Below are positions 1 to 8,189 of a DNA stretch of 64,000 nucleotides, in pieces. The notes under the pieces were generated by a model. It saw nothing but the letters and a program-made list of their open reading frames with translations, was not told where the DNA came from and did not search any database. The stretch is from NCBI RefSeq assembly GCF_000236805.1, contig NZ_AGFX01000037.1:124001-188000 (forward strand), in the 5' to 3' direction. This DNA is from Paenibacillus peoriae KCTC 3763 (GTDB lineage: Bacteria; Bacillota; Bacilli; Paenibacillales; Paenibacillaceae). A program made the translations under genes and the position numbers. The first letter of the stretch is position 1; each line of letters begins with the position of its first letter.

Positions 1-2781
1 GCTGGCATAGGCGCCTGTACCGTTGAAGTGCAGGGCGTTGCCTTTCCGTCCTGCTCCCCATGAGCCGCCATTCACACTGGCCTGCTGCCCATACCCCGAT
101 GAATCGGCTGCGGTAGCTCCGGCCGTTTCGTTAAATTCATACCGGGCTATAATGTCTCCGATGGGAGTCGGATTGCCGGTGCCTAACTGAATACGAATAT
201 CGTAGGCGGCTGCCGTTCCGATATTCAGTCTGACAGTGGCTGCCAAGCCGTTAACAGCCGTGACAGAGCCGGTTTTCGTGCCGTCTACGAGCACGTCATA
301 CGTACCTGCCGCGAGTCCGGTCAGCGTCACAGCCGTAGTATGCGCTGTGCCTGGTGTCGTATTTTTCAACGTCAGGCGGACGTTGTTTTTGGACTTGGAC
401 ACGATAGCCGAGCTATATTGGTCCCGGCTCAGCTCCAGACTCAGCTTTTGGGTGATCAGATGCAGACGTTGAAATACGCCGTCCTTTGGAGTAACCGTAT
501 AGCTGTTATTGCTTTCGGTAACGTCGCAGCCATAGCCGAACAAGCCGAATATCGGATCGACAGCTACATCCGAGCTTAGCGCTTTAATGGCTCCAAACAG
601 CCCCAGATCTGCTTCGCCGGACATGCCACGCCATCCGTTAAAGAGGGGGCCGCCGTCCAGACCAAGAGCGCCGTAATTGCCCTTGCCCGCCTGATACGTC
701 CACGCTACCGCCCCGATATTGGCAGGATCAGAGCTGATCTGTCCTGAGTTAATCGCTCCGATGTTCGCCAGCTTGGCGGCATACGATAGACGCTGGTCCA
801 CTTCGGGCTTGGACGAATAACGGCGTGTCCAATCGTCCATCGCATAGCCCGCCAGCGAGGTGGTGTACTGGAAGTTCCACCAATTCTCCCCGGTGATGGT
901 GACCGGATCGGCGTAATAGTACCAGACAGGCATATGACCGCGGGCGGCACGTGTTTTGGCATTGATTTTGCTCATCATCGTCGTGTTGCTGTTCATTTTG
1001 GCGAGTGTATACACCGCTTCTTCGCCTGTATTGTCGTAATTGTACTCGGAGCCGTAGGGATAGGTGGTATTTTTGAAATTGTTGTATTTGGTAGCCATTT
1101 TGGCAATCAGGTCGTTGGCCTCGCTGGTCAAGCCCTCTTCCTGAAGTGCTTTAATGATATCCGGTGTGGTCAGTTCACCCATGAGTCCGGTATTCCAGTT
1201 ATAGGCGACAGGACCTTCATATAATGCCTTGAAAATACGATACGCACGCAGTAAATACGTGTTCTTGCTATTGCGGTAGCTGATCAGGTTGGGATATAGC
1301 TTGGCGAGTTTATACATACTGAAAAACGTGTTGTAAATGTGGGGATAGGCATAGCCGCGGTATGTCGGTGTCGTATTAGGCTGCGGCATCAGGAAATCAG
1401 GAACCAGATAATCGGTGTGATGACCTTCCATCAGATTCGTCCAGATGGCCACCTCCAGATAATCATCGACTGCCTTGATCTCAGATGCCACAGGCTTCTG
1501 CACATTTTTCTCCGCCAAAAACTGACCGTGTGTCAAACCCCAATCATCACCCCAGCCCCAGTAGCCTGCAAAGCTGTTGCGCTTGGCCTTATACTGCATC
1601 ATCCAATCGTCAAACACCTTGTCCCGCAGATCGCCCGGCACATTCCATTGTGTGCTGTTGACCATGAAAGTGGAGTGACGTTGAAGCGCAGCATCGATAG
1701 ACTCGATGGCATAAAATTGAAGGACCGTTTTTTCGCCGTTGCCGTAGCTCACAGTTATATTGTTGTGTCCCAGTCGACCGAGCGTGAGTTCATATATTTT
1801 ATGGTTTGTAGGGGCTGTTTCCAGATAGCTGATCGTGGTTTCAGACGGGTATTGTGCAGTAACAGAGGTGATGGATTTGCTTGTATGCAGATCAAATTTC
1901 GCTTTGAGATTGGTTGGGACAATCATGCCTGGAACGACAGTCACGTCCATATGGCCCTCGCTGTACAGTTTGTCCTTCACGGCCTGCTCGTCCGCGACCT
2001 TAAAAAATTTAAAGGCATACGTTTTGCTTTCACCCGGAGCCAGCGACAGACTGGTGCTCCCGAGATAGCCGCGGTTGGTACTCTTAATGACATTGGAGTG
2101 AATATAAAATACATTCAGTCCCTCGGCCCAGCCGCCTTGGTCCATCGCCCATGTGCTGCCGGGATGCTCCTCGACTCTCCAGTGGTCCTGATATTCGAGA
2201 CCTGCGCCTGTAGAGGCATCCGGGGCAAGCAGTAAATATGGCCCGATGCCGCTAGGCCGTGCAGCGGTAATAAAGGAGCTGTTATGGCCTACAAAGGAGT
2301 GGGAGAGCACTCTTGTTTCATAGATTTGTTCGTTATTGCCGCCGGACCAAAATTCGTTGAAAGGAAGCGGCAGTCCCCAATCTCCGATTTCCAGCGTTTG
2401 ATTAGAGGTATTCGTAACTTTCATTTGCCAATGCAAATAGTCATTTACCAACGAATACGTTTCGAGTAAAGTAAAATTGCGTATTCCCTGAGCATTTGAT
2501 GAATTTTGATAAGACACCTGAACACTGTTGCCGGAAGAGGTGATCCTGCGTGCATCAGCAGAATTGCTTGTCCATGCCCGCGTCCATGCTCCGTTACCAA
2601 GACGGTAAGTGAACATAAGCTCACCGAGCCACTGATGGTCCGACGTATTTTGATTAGGTGCGTTGGAGCCGTTCATAACATAATTCGTATTGAATGTGTC
2701 TCCTGCCAGACGTAAAAAAGAGATATCCCCGTAATCTCCGATCGTGACGGAGAATACTTGATTAGATAGCTGTACTGCCAT
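1..2781 (-). CDS. DUF5695-like protein with LamG domain, C-terminus beyond window
   Basis: An unbroken minus-strand reading frame of 927 codons runs from an ATG at 2781 to the left edge, so the C-terminus is missing. AAGGAGG lies 8-9 bases upstream and fixes the start. Residues 1 to about 870 resemble what I recall as the DUF5695 family of large Paenibacillus proteins, with aromatic-rich blocks such as YWGWGDDWG (about residue 407) and GENWWNFQY (about 632). These suggest an alpha/alpha-barrel glycoside-hydrolase-like fold. From about residue 873 a LamG/concanavalin-like carbohydrate-binding domain begins (ARYEFNETAG...DSSGYG). No signal peptide is visible, which is odd for a polysaccharide-binding protein. 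A role in carbohydrate binding or hydrolysis is inferred; the substrate is unknown. Confidence 0.85.
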   Translation of the reverse strand, partial: MAVQLSNQVFSVTIGDYGDISFLRLAGDTFNTNYVMNGSNAPNQNTSDHQWLGELMFTYRLGNGAWTRAWTSNSADARRITSSGNSVQVSYQNSSNAQGIRNFTLLETYSLVNDYLHWQMKVTNTSNQTLEIGDWGLPLPFNEFWSGGNNEQIYETRVLSHSFVGHNSSFITAARPSGIGPYLLLAPDASTGAGLEYQDHWRVEEHPGSTWAMDQGGWAEGLNVFYIHSNVIKSTNRGYLGSTSLSLAPGESKTYAFKFFKVADEQAVKDKLYSEGHMDVTVVPGMIVPTNLKAKFDLHTSKSITSVTAQYPSETTISYLETAPTNHKIYELTLGRLGHNNITVSYGNGEKTVLQFYAIESIDAALQRHSTFMVNSTQWNVPGDLRDKVFDDWMMQYKAKRNSFAGYWGWGDDWGLTHGQFLAEKNVQKPVASEIKAVDDYLEVAIWTNLMEGHHTDYLVPDFLMPQPNTTPTYRGYAYPHIYNTFFSMYKLAKLYPNLISYRNSKNTYLLRAYRIFKALYEGPVAYNWNTGLMGELTTPDIIKALQEEGLTSEANDLIAKMATKYNNFKNTTYPYGSEYNYDNTGEEAVYTLAKMNSNTTMMSKINAKTRAARGHMPVWYYYADPVTITGENWWNFQYTTSLAGYAMDDWTRRYSSKPEVDQRLSYAAKLANIGAINSGQISSDPANIGAVAWTYQAGKGNYGALGLDGGPLFNGWRGMSGEADLGLFGAIKALSSDVAVDPIFGLFGYGCDVTESNNSYTVTPKDGVFQRLHLITQKLSLELSRDQYSSAIVSKSKNNVRLTLKNTTPGTAHTTAVTLTGLAAGTYDVLVDGTKTGSVTAVNGLAATVRLNIGTAAAYDIRIQLGTGNPTPIGDIIARYEFNETAGATAADSSGYGQQASVNGGSWGAGRKGNALHFNGTGAYAS

Positions 2782-2804
2782 GCTATCAACCTCCTTGAAA
2801 AGGT

Positions 2805-2830
2805 TTGTGAGAGCATACTCATACTCACAA
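2805..2830. promoter_or_regulatory. Inverted repeat in 5' leader of the LamG gene
   Basis: TTGTGAG and CTCACAA form a perfect 7-bp inverted repeat separated by 12 bp, 24 bp upstream of the start codon on the minus strand. The spacer holds a short direct repeat (CATACTCATACTCA). It could be an operator or an mRNA hairpin near the ribosome site. No regulator is identifiable. Confidence 0.35.
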
Positions 2831-2983
2831 CTTTAATATATGTAAGAGAAATGCTTTTGTAACCTTATGTGTGGAGATTGATAGAAAAATAGATTCATAT
2901 ATGCTGTCCTCTACTTATACATATAAAAGGCTTCTGGTAAAATAAGAAGGACAGATTCCCGGAGGTAACTGAAAATATACGCT

Positions 2984-3082
2984 ATGAGCAGCCATGCCTA
3001 CCACTTACAAAAAGCAGCTGTAAAGTTCGGCTTGGCGTATGCTGGCATCCGTGCTCAAGAGATGAGGTATTATGAAAATTAA
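2984..3082 (+). CDS. Possible 32-residue leader ORF overlapping the pentapeptide gene
   Basis: An ATG at 2984 opens 32 codons ending in TAA at 3080-3082, eleven bases into the next gene. A GGAGG at 2961-2965 lies 18 bases upstream, which is long for a ribosome site. The product starts MSSHAYHLQK and has no recognisable domain. The overlap with the downstream start would allow translational coupling. It may equally be chance. Confidence 0.25.
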   Translation: MSSHAYHLQKAAVKFGLAYAGIRAQEMRYYEN

Positions 3083-3719
3083 ATTGGAGTTACCGAAGAT
3101 TCCTGCGGATTTACCCGTATTAAACGAAGAAATGTACTCCATACGCTCCAAAGACGAACTTGGTAACGGAACCGTAGAGGATATGATTTTGGATCATATG
3201 GATGCGGTTAAGGTTTCATTGGAGAAGATGACCTTTAAAAATGTAACCATCATGGAATCGTCATTGCCAGAAAGCGAATGGACAGATGTCATTTTTGATA
3301 AATGTGATCTGTCTAATGTTGATTTGTCCGGTTCCTTTATTCACCGGGTGGAGTTCAGAAATTGCAAATTGCTGGGTACTGACTTTTCCAGAAGCAGGCT
3401 CCAAAACGTTCGTTTTCTGGATTGCTTAGGGGATTATTCGATGTTTCGGTTTTCCAATTTCAAGCAGGTTGGTTTTGAGGACTGTTCATTGCTAAGCACC
3501 GACCTTTGTCATCTGACGCTGCAGAAAACCTTTTTTACCCGCTGCAATCTGGATCAGGCGATGCTGTCGGGGTCCAAGCTCAAGGGAATGGATCTGAGCG
3601 ATTGTGAATTCGATGAACTACAGGTGGAAATAGAGGACCTGAATGGCTGTATGATCTCGCCGCATCAAGCCTCGTCTTTTGTGGGGCTGCTGGGGCTAGT
3701 CATAAAAAAGGGGGACTAA
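3072..3719 (+). CDS. Pentapeptide repeat protein, Qnr/MfpA-like layout
   Basis: A 215-residue protein. From about residue 50 it consists of pentapeptide repeats of the A(D/N)LXX type (for example CDLSN, VDLSG, TDFSR, MDLSD, NLDQA), which fold as a right-handed quadrilateral beta-helix. The end (GCMISPHQASSFVGLLGLVI) looks like the C-terminal dimerisation helix of Qnr proteins. Qnr and MfpA mimic DNA and protect gyrase from quinolones. A topoisomerase-related role is therefore plausible, but many pentapeptide proteins have no known function. The ATG at 3072 is preceded by GATGAGG. The gene stands alone and ends before a strong bidirectional terminator. Confidence 0.85.
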   Translation: MKIKLELPKIPADLPVLNEEMYSIRSKDELGNGTVEDMILDHMDAVKVSLEKMTFKNVTIMESSLPESEWTDVIFDKCDLSNVDLSGSFIHRVEFRNCKLLGTDFSRSRLQNVRFLDCLGDYSMFRFSNFKQVGFEDCSLLSTDLCHLTLQKTFFTRCNLDQAMLSGSKLKGMDLSDCEFDELQVEIEDLNGCMISPHQASSFVGLLGLVIKKGD

Positions 3720-3881
3720 CATTCGGAGAAAGGTCATACCTATTTGTTAATAAAAAGGGAACCATCTTTTTTACGATTTTACCGTCCGAAATGATTTCTG
3801 AAGGAAGATAAATAAAAGTTGAGCTTGGGATGTTCATGTCTTCTTTGGTGGCGGAGATGCTTTTTATAGCACTAGAGAAAG

Positions 3882-3920
3882 AAAAGAAGAGGTTCTGGTT
3901 GGAACAGAACCTCTTCTTTT
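3882..3920. terminator. Bidirectional terminator
   Basis: A perfect 16-bp stem (AAAAGAAGAGGTTCTG with its complement) has a 7-base loop and is bounded by A-rich and T-rich ends. It lies between the convergent pentapeptide and lipoprotein genes and can serve both. Confidence 0.85.
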
Positions 3921-3940
3921 AGGTATGTAAGCAAATAGAC

Positions 3941-4432
3941 TTAGTCAATTGAAACAATTTGCCACGTTCCATCTTTATCTTTATCAAAATAGAAGGTATA
4001 CCCTATATCGGATGAAGCTCCTTCTTCTTTAGTAAGCCGTTCGCCTACAACGGGTATCAATATCCGACCATTTTCTTTTATAGCTTTGGCAATACTGGTG
4101 AACTTCACGGGCTGATCCAGGAGATAATCGTGCCCTGTTTTGACCGTTGGGCTGAGCGCAGCATGGAATTGGTCCAAATTTTTTGAAACAAAGGCCGCGA
4201 TGGCTGCTTTGAGTTTTGTTATCATGCCATCTTCAATCAAAGGGTCTTTCACTTTATCCCACTTGATCTCGTCCAGGCTTTGCAGGATGATTGCTTGACT
4301 GGCTTCTACTGATGCTGGAGCTGCTGGAGCTTTTCCTTCGGGAGATGAATCTGTTGTTCCCTGATTTCCACAACCAGCTATAACACCCGCAGAAAGTATA
4401 AGAATAGATATTATTTTAGCAGGCTTATTCAT
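3941..4432 (-). CDS. Small secreted lipoprotein of unknown function
   Basis: A 163-residue protein beginning MNKPAKI at the ATG at 4432. AAAGGAT lies about 11 bases upstream. A TTG eleven codons earlier keeps the frame open, but that extension contains the ribosome site and is rejected. Residues 6-21 are hydrophobic and end in the lipobox IAGC, so the protein should be lipid-anchored at Cys21 or so. A low-complexity linker rich in Ser, Pro and Ala follows. The C-terminus (YTFYFDKDKDGTWQI) resembles small NTF2-like or beta-sheet lipoprotein domains. No function can be assigned. It is convergent with the pentapeptide gene and shares its terminator. Confidence 0.8.
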   Translation of the reverse strand: MNKPAKIISILILSAGVIAGCGNQGTTDSSPEGKAPAAPASVEASQAIILQSLDEIKWDKVKDPLIEDGMITKLKAAIAAFVSKNLDQFHAALSPTVKTGHDYLLDQPVKFTSIAKAIKENGRILIPVVGERLTKEEGASSDIGYTFYFDKDKDGTWQIVSID

Positions 4433-4531
4433 GTGTCTTAACACATCCTTTCTCTTTTCTAACAAATATGATGTAAAAAAAAGTCACAGCACTTTTATGG
4501 TAATATACCATATTTTTTATGTTATGTAAAA

Positions 4532-4563
4532 AAACGAAGGTGTCATTAGGTTGACACCTTCGT
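4532..4563 (-). terminator. Terminator of the MocR gene
   Basis: AACGAAGGTGTCA and TGACACCTTCGTT form a 13-bp stem with a 6-base loop. On the minus strand it is followed by a run of T. The hairpin begins one base after the regulator's stop codon. Confidence 0.85.
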
Positions 4564-4564
4564 T

Positions 4565-6076
4565 TCATTGATGTTTGATACTGTCCCAAGCCTGGCGCAG
4601 ACGTTTAGCGCCTTCCATAATTTGCTGCTCGGTTAAATGGGCAAAAATAAAGCAGGCTGATGGAGGACCTGGTTTCAGCTGATAGTCGGCGGCATCACGC
4701 CACGTGACTCCGTAAGACAGTGCTGTCTGCATCAAATGATGATATGAAGCAGGCTCATGCTTCCACATAGCATAGACATGCAGGCCGCAATCGGTCTGAT
4801 GCCAGTGGAACAGTCCACTTAGCTGCTTCATCTCCCGCTGGAACACGTCGTAGCGTGATCTGTATATCCGGGTCATCCGCCGCAAATGGCGAGCATAATC
4901 ACCACGCATCATAAAGCGTGCCAAGGCACGTTGTTCCATGCGGGCAGGCGGCAGGGGATCATACAATCGTTTGGCAGCTGTCAGCGCTTGGGCCAGTGCA
5001 GCAGGCAGGATGGCAAACCCGAGCCGAAGACTGCTGAACATGCTTTTGGAAAAGGAGCCGACATAGATTACGCACTCGGTCCGATCCAATGCTTTTAACG
5101 GTTCAATGGGCCGGCCTGCCCAGCGGAATTCGCTGTCATAATCGTCCTCAATAATCCAGGCCCCTCTGGATACTGCCCATTGCAAAATCTGTTGACGGCG
5201 CGCGAGTGGCAAAACAGCACCGGTCGGGAACTGCCGTCCCGGCGTAACAAACAGCAGTTTGGAATCCCAGTCCTGTGGAATGATTCCCTGCTGATTCAGC
5301 TCAGCAGCCTGAATCTGTCCGCCTGCGGCTGTGACTGCACGATAAATACCGGAATAACAGGGATTTTCCAGTACGATGTGATCCTGTTCATTAATAAGCA
5401 ACTGGCATAACAACGTAATTACTTCCATGGAACCACTGCATACTACAACTTGCTCCGGGGAGGCCGTAATCCCGCGTGTTCTGCCCACATGCTGGCAAAT
5501 TGCTTCCCGCAGCCATGCATCGCCGCTCACCGGTGCAGTCGCCGAGTCAGACGAGGGCTTTTGCAGGTCTTTGCCAGCGGCAGCCATGGCACTTTTCCAT
5601 GCATGCTGTGAGCTGCCCTCCAATACGACTTCTCCTGCTTGAAAAGAAATTAAGGACTGCTGCGCATCGTCGCTATCCGCAGCAAAAGCAGAGGACGGTA
5701 ACTCCCGTTCCTTTTCCAGCTGCATGATTCGTTGCCCCCATGCTGACAGCGCGGGGGTTTTTGGCTTTGCAGAAGTTGGATTTGGACTTTGCTGGCCGAT
5801 TGGGGATGGAGCCGATGGCATTGCTGTTTGCTCAATAACGAACGTTCCTCTGCCTACCGCCGATTCTACATATCCTTCTGCCAGTAGCATATCGTAAGCT
5901 GCTGCAACACTGCCGCGCGAAATCCCATACATGACAGCCAGATCACGACTGGAAGGCAGGCGCGTCCCGCCAGCAAGGGAACCATTAAGAATGGCGTCCC
6001 GGAGGGCATGATACAATGCCAAATATTTATGATGATAGGTTTGAACAGCACGCTGGTAAGCAATCGTAATATCCAT
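4565..6076 (-). CDS. MocR/PdxR-type regulator (GntR HTH fused to aminotransferase)
   Basis: A 503-residue protein. Residues 10-80 are a GntR winged helix (LRDAILNGSLAGGTRLPSSRDLA...SRGSVAAAYDML). Residues about 120-500 are a fold-type-I PLP domain with the cofactor lysine in VGSFSKSMFSSLRLG. The ATG at 6076 follows AAGGAGAAAGAT; an upstream in-frame TTG overlaps that ribosome site and is rejected. MocR proteins sense PLP or amino compounds and usually regulate a divergent neighbour. Here that neighbour encodes a flavin-binding PNPOx-like protein, which supports a vitamin B6 or amine-linked role, though this is an inference. GabR is the best-known B. subtilis relative. Confidence 0.9.
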   Translation of the reverse strand: MDITIAYQRAVQTYHHKYLALYHALRDAILNGSLAGGTRLPSSRDLAVMYGISRGSVAAAYDMLLAEGYVESAVGRGTFVIEQTAMPSAPSPIGQQSPNPTSAKPKTPALSAWGQRIMQLEKERELPSSAFAADSDDAQQSLISFQAGEVVLEGSSQHAWKSAMAAAGKDLQKPSSDSATAPVSGDAWLREAICQHVGRTRGITASPEQVVVCSGSMEVITLLCQLLINEQDHIVLENPCYSGIYRAVTAAGGQIQAAELNQQGIIPQDWDSKLLFVTPGRQFPTGAVLPLARRQQILQWAVSRGAWIIEDDYDSEFRWAGRPIEPLKALDRTECVIYVGSFSKSMFSSLRLGFAILPAALAQALTAAKRLYDPLPPARMEQRALARFMMRGDYARHLRRMTRIYRSRYDVFQREMKQLSGLFHWHQTDCGLHVYAMWKHEPASYHHLMQTALSYGVTWRDAADYQLKPGPPSACFIFAHLTEQQIMEGAKRLRQAWDSIKHQ

Positions 6077-6089
6077 ATCTTTCTCCTTC

Positions 6090-6170
6090 AATTGGACTAT
6101 TTATTTTCATACGAATTGGCCCTTTTGATTAATCCATTTTCAACATATTCTAAAATATATCGTTGGTCAA
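6090..6170. promoter_or_regulatory. Candidate MocR binding repeats
   Basis: The divergent intergenic region carries AATTGGAC at 6090-6097, AATTGGCC at 6114-6121 (24 bp on) and TTGGTCAA at 6163-6170. Direct repeats between a MocR gene and its target are the usual operator layout, so these TTGG(A/C/T)C-type boxes are candidates. The assignment rests on position and repetition only. Confidence 0.35.
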
Positions 6171-6191
6171 TAGAGGGAAGGAGAGTTAACC

Positions 6192-6803
6192 ATGAGAAGA
6201 AAAGAATTTACGGTGTCCGAAAAAGAGGAAATAGAGCAATTTCTAAGCGAGGTCAGCTTCGGATTTTTGGGCCTGAACAGCGAGGATGGTTTCCCGCGTG
6301 TGGTTCCCTTGAATTTTGCCTACGGGAATGGCGTTTTTTATATTCATGGCAGCCGTGCCGGAGAAAAGATGGAACGGATGAAGGCGGACAATCGGGTCAC
6401 TTTTTCCGCTGCCAAGGAGTATGCGCTGATTCCGTCGCATTTTACGGACGAGCATATGGCTTGCCCGGCGACTGCCTTTTTTAAGAGTGTTACTGTGCGT
6501 GGTCATGCAGAATTTGTAGTCGATCTGGAAGAAAAGGCGTCGGCATTTTCCATTTTTATGAGCAAGTTGCAGCCGGAAGGCGGCTATGACACGATTGATG
6601 CCAGTGATCCTCGGTATGCTTCACGTCTGAAAGGCGTTGCTTTGATCAAAATCGTACCGGATGAATGGACCGCCAAGTTCAAATTCGGCCAAAATATCAA
6701 AGGTCAGGAGCGTCAGCAGATTGTGGATGGCTTGCAAGAACGAGGGCTGGATGATGATCTGGCAACGATTGAAATGATGCGCAAATATTGTCCTCATCAC
6801 TGA
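6192..6803 (+). CDS. Pyridoxamine 5'-phosphate oxidase-family flavoprotein
   Basis: A 203-residue split-barrel protein of the PNPOx/FMN-binding class. The N-terminus reads FLSEVSFGFLGLNSEDGFPRVVPLNF and the middle FYIHGSRAGEKMERMKADNRVTF, the typical first half of the FMN-binding barrel. Many members of this class are nitroreductase- or heme/F420-type enzymes rather than true PdxH, so the reaction is open. AAGGAG sits 8 bases before the ATG. It is divergent from the MocR regulator, which is its likely controller. Confidence 0.8.
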   Translation: MRRKEFTVSEKEEIEQFLSEVSFGFLGLNSEDGFPRVVPLNFAYGNGVFYIHGSRAGEKMERMKADNRVTFSAAKEYALIPSHFTDEHMACPATAFFKSVTVRGHAEFVVDLEEKASAFSIFMSKLQPEGGYDTIDASDPRYASRLKGVALIKIVPDEWTAKFKFGQNIKGQERQQIVDGLQERGLDDDLATIEMMRKYCPHH

Positions 6804-6912
6804 CCAATAAGCGGTATTCCGTCTACTTCGTTTTCATATACATTCCCGCTCTCGTTCATCGTCTAATGGGTTAATTATACTTTAGAGGGAGATGCCCTTG
6901 ATTTCCCAAAGC

Positions 6913-6942
6913 CTTCAGTCCTTCTGTGTTAGGACTTTTGAA
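6913..6942. promoter_or_regulatory. Dyad upstream of the TetR promoter
   Basis: CTTCAGTCCT and AGGACT(TTT)GAAG are inverted with a three-base bulge, 28 bp upstream of the -35 box of the TetR gene. It may be an operator for that regulator or another one. Confidence 0.25.
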
Positions 6943-6970
6943 GGACAGGTATATATCATTCTCAAGCCCG

Positions 6971-6999
6971 TTGTTCTTACCGCAAAGGAACCTTATAAT
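6971..6999 (+). promoter_or_regulatory. SigmaA-type promoter of the TetR gene
   Basis: TTGTTC at 6971-6976 and TATAAT at 6994-6999 are separated by 17 bp. The -10 is a perfect match and lies 36 bp before the ATG. Confidence 0.6.
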
Positions 7000-7034
7000 A
7001 CGGTAGATTTATGGAGTAAGGGGGTAAGACCGTG

Positions 7035-7619
7035 ATGAGAGCGGGAGTCAGAAGTCGGGAGAGTCGACGGTTGTTACTGGAAGCGGGGGCTGAAGAGTTC
7101 GCTCAGACGGGGTTTTATCAGACAAAGGTAAGTTCAATTGCGGCACGTGCAGGATTAACGCAGCCGGATTTTTATATTCATTTTGAAAGCAAGGAACAGA
7201 TTTATGAGGAGCTTGTCGAGAGCTTCCGTGCTTTGGTGAACGCGACGACGCAAAGCATGATGGTGGAGCCGAACCAGAGTAAAGCTGAAATTTTGAACCG
7301 GGGACAGGTATTCTTGGAAGCTATTTTTCGTATGCTATCCAATAATCCTGCGATGACCCGGGTTGGGTTTTATCAGGCGGCTGACTCGGTGCGAATTAAG
7401 GCGGAGATGGCTGAGCATATCAAAAAGCATTTGCAGGCCGCACAGCGGTGGGGGTCTTGCCGTGAGGAGCTAGACCCTGAATTGACAGCAGAATGCGTCA
7501 TCGGCTTGATTGAACGACTGACGTTAACCCAATTGCTGCCTGGACGCGAAAGTCCATCTGTGCTGGCCAAACAAGCGCGCAACCTGCTGTATCGCGGCAT
7601 GCTGGCATCCGAAGGATAA
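7035..7619 (+). CDS. TetR/AcrR family transcriptional regulator
   Basis: A 194-residue protein. Residues 10-58 are the TetR helix-turn-helix (LLEAGAEEFAQTGFYQTKVSSIAARAGLTQPDFY). The C-terminal ligand-binding helices have no recognisable identity. AAGGGGG at 7018-7024 would serve either the ATG at 7035 or the GTG one codon earlier. The next genes on this strand are sporulation miniproteins, so no obvious target is adjacent; autoregulation is possible through the dyad at 6913-6942. Confidence 0.85.
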   Translation: MRAGVRSRESRRLLLEAGAEEFAQTGFYQTKVSSIAARAGLTQPDFYIHFESKEQIYEELVESFRALVNATTQSMMVEPNQSKAEILNRGQVFLEAIFRMLSNNPAMTRVGFYQAADSVRIKAEMAEHIKKHLQAAQRWGSCREELDPELTAECVIGLIERLTLTQLLPGRESPSVLAKQARNLLYRGMLASEG

Positions 7620-7732
7620 CGGAGCTACAGCATAAGGGTCTATATTTGGGCAATAGGCACGGCATTTGTCCCTATCATGGATGACGGCACACGCATAGTA
7701 TGCTCTTGTAAACCATGAAGGGAGGAATCACC

Positions 7733-7834
7733 ATGTCTGGAGTAGGCGCTTGTTGTGGTCCTTTTACATCTACAGGAGCGATTCTGGTGCTTTTTATTCT
7801 GCTTGTTATTATCACAAAAGCATTTTTCATTTAA
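7733..7834 (+). CDS. YjcZ-family sporulation miniprotein (33 residues)
   Basis: A 33-codon gene with GGAGGAATCACC directly before its ATG. The product is MSGVGACCGP followed by a single hydrophobic helix ILVLFILLVIITKAFFI, the hallmark of the YjcZ/YhcZ family of tiny membrane proteins made in the spore. It is followed 62 bp later by a paralogue. A CATAGTATG motif at about 7694-7702 resembles a sigmaE/sigmaK -10 box, consistent with mother-cell expression, but the -35 is not clear. Confidence 0.8.
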   Translation: MSGVGACCGPFTSTGAILVLFILLVIITKAFFI

Positions 7835-7896
7835 TTCGCAGATCAAGAATCTAATTCGGGCGAATTGCTGTAATCAACGGAGAGGAGGAATTTGAG

Positions 7897-8013
7897 ATGG
7901 GTGAAGCAGAAAGAGGTTATGGCGGTGGCGGTTACGGCATGTGGACTTCCACTGGTGTCATTCTGGTCCTCTTCATTTTGCTGGTTATCATCACTCGTAC
8001 CTTTTTCATCTAG
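7897..8013 (+). CDS. YjcZ-family sporulation miniprotein (38 residues)
   Basis: A 38-codon gene with GAGGAGG 7 bases before the ATG. A glycine/tyrosine-rich head (RGYGGGGYGMW) precedes the same helix as the upstream paralogue (ILVLFILLVIITRTFFI), ending Phe-Ile. Tandem duplication of this family is common in Bacillales. The pair ends at a rho-independent terminator, suggesting a two-gene unit. Confidence 0.8.
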   Translation: MGEAERGYGGGGYGMWTSTGVILVLFILLVIITRTFFI

Positions 8014-8085
8014 TGCTGCATTCATGGGCTTGAGCGCCGATGCCTCGGGTCTATGACCATGTAAAGCCATATAAGCCCGAACAGA

Positions 8086-8111
8086 ACCGCCTTGAACAGA
8101 GGCGGTTTTTT
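8086..8111 (+). terminator. Terminator after the YjcZ pair
   Basis: ACCGCC and GGCGGT flank a 9-base loop and are followed by six T residues. Confidence 0.75.
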
Positions 8112-8121
8112 GTATTCAAAA

Positions 8122-8157
8122 GTTAACGTTGACGTTAACGTTAGAGAGGCGTAATAT
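8122..8157 (+). promoter_or_regulatory. MerR-type operator and promoter
   Basis: GTTAACGT (8122-8129) and ACGTTAAC (8132-8139) form a perfect 18-bp palindrome with centre TG. The palindrome overlaps a TTGACG -35 (8129-8134); TAATAT at 8152-8157 is a possible -10 with 17 bp spacing. Operators overlapping the promoter in front of the regulator's own gene are typical of MerR autoregulation. Confidence 0.55.
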
Positions 8158-8189
8158 TTATATATAAACTTTTTCATAAGGTGGGTGTC

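Noticed and set aside
1339-2235. A 298-codon open frame on the plus strand
   Set aside because: It is antisense to the large LamG/DUF5695-like gene, which has a ribosome site and coherent domains; the plus frame has no recognisable domain or ribosome site.
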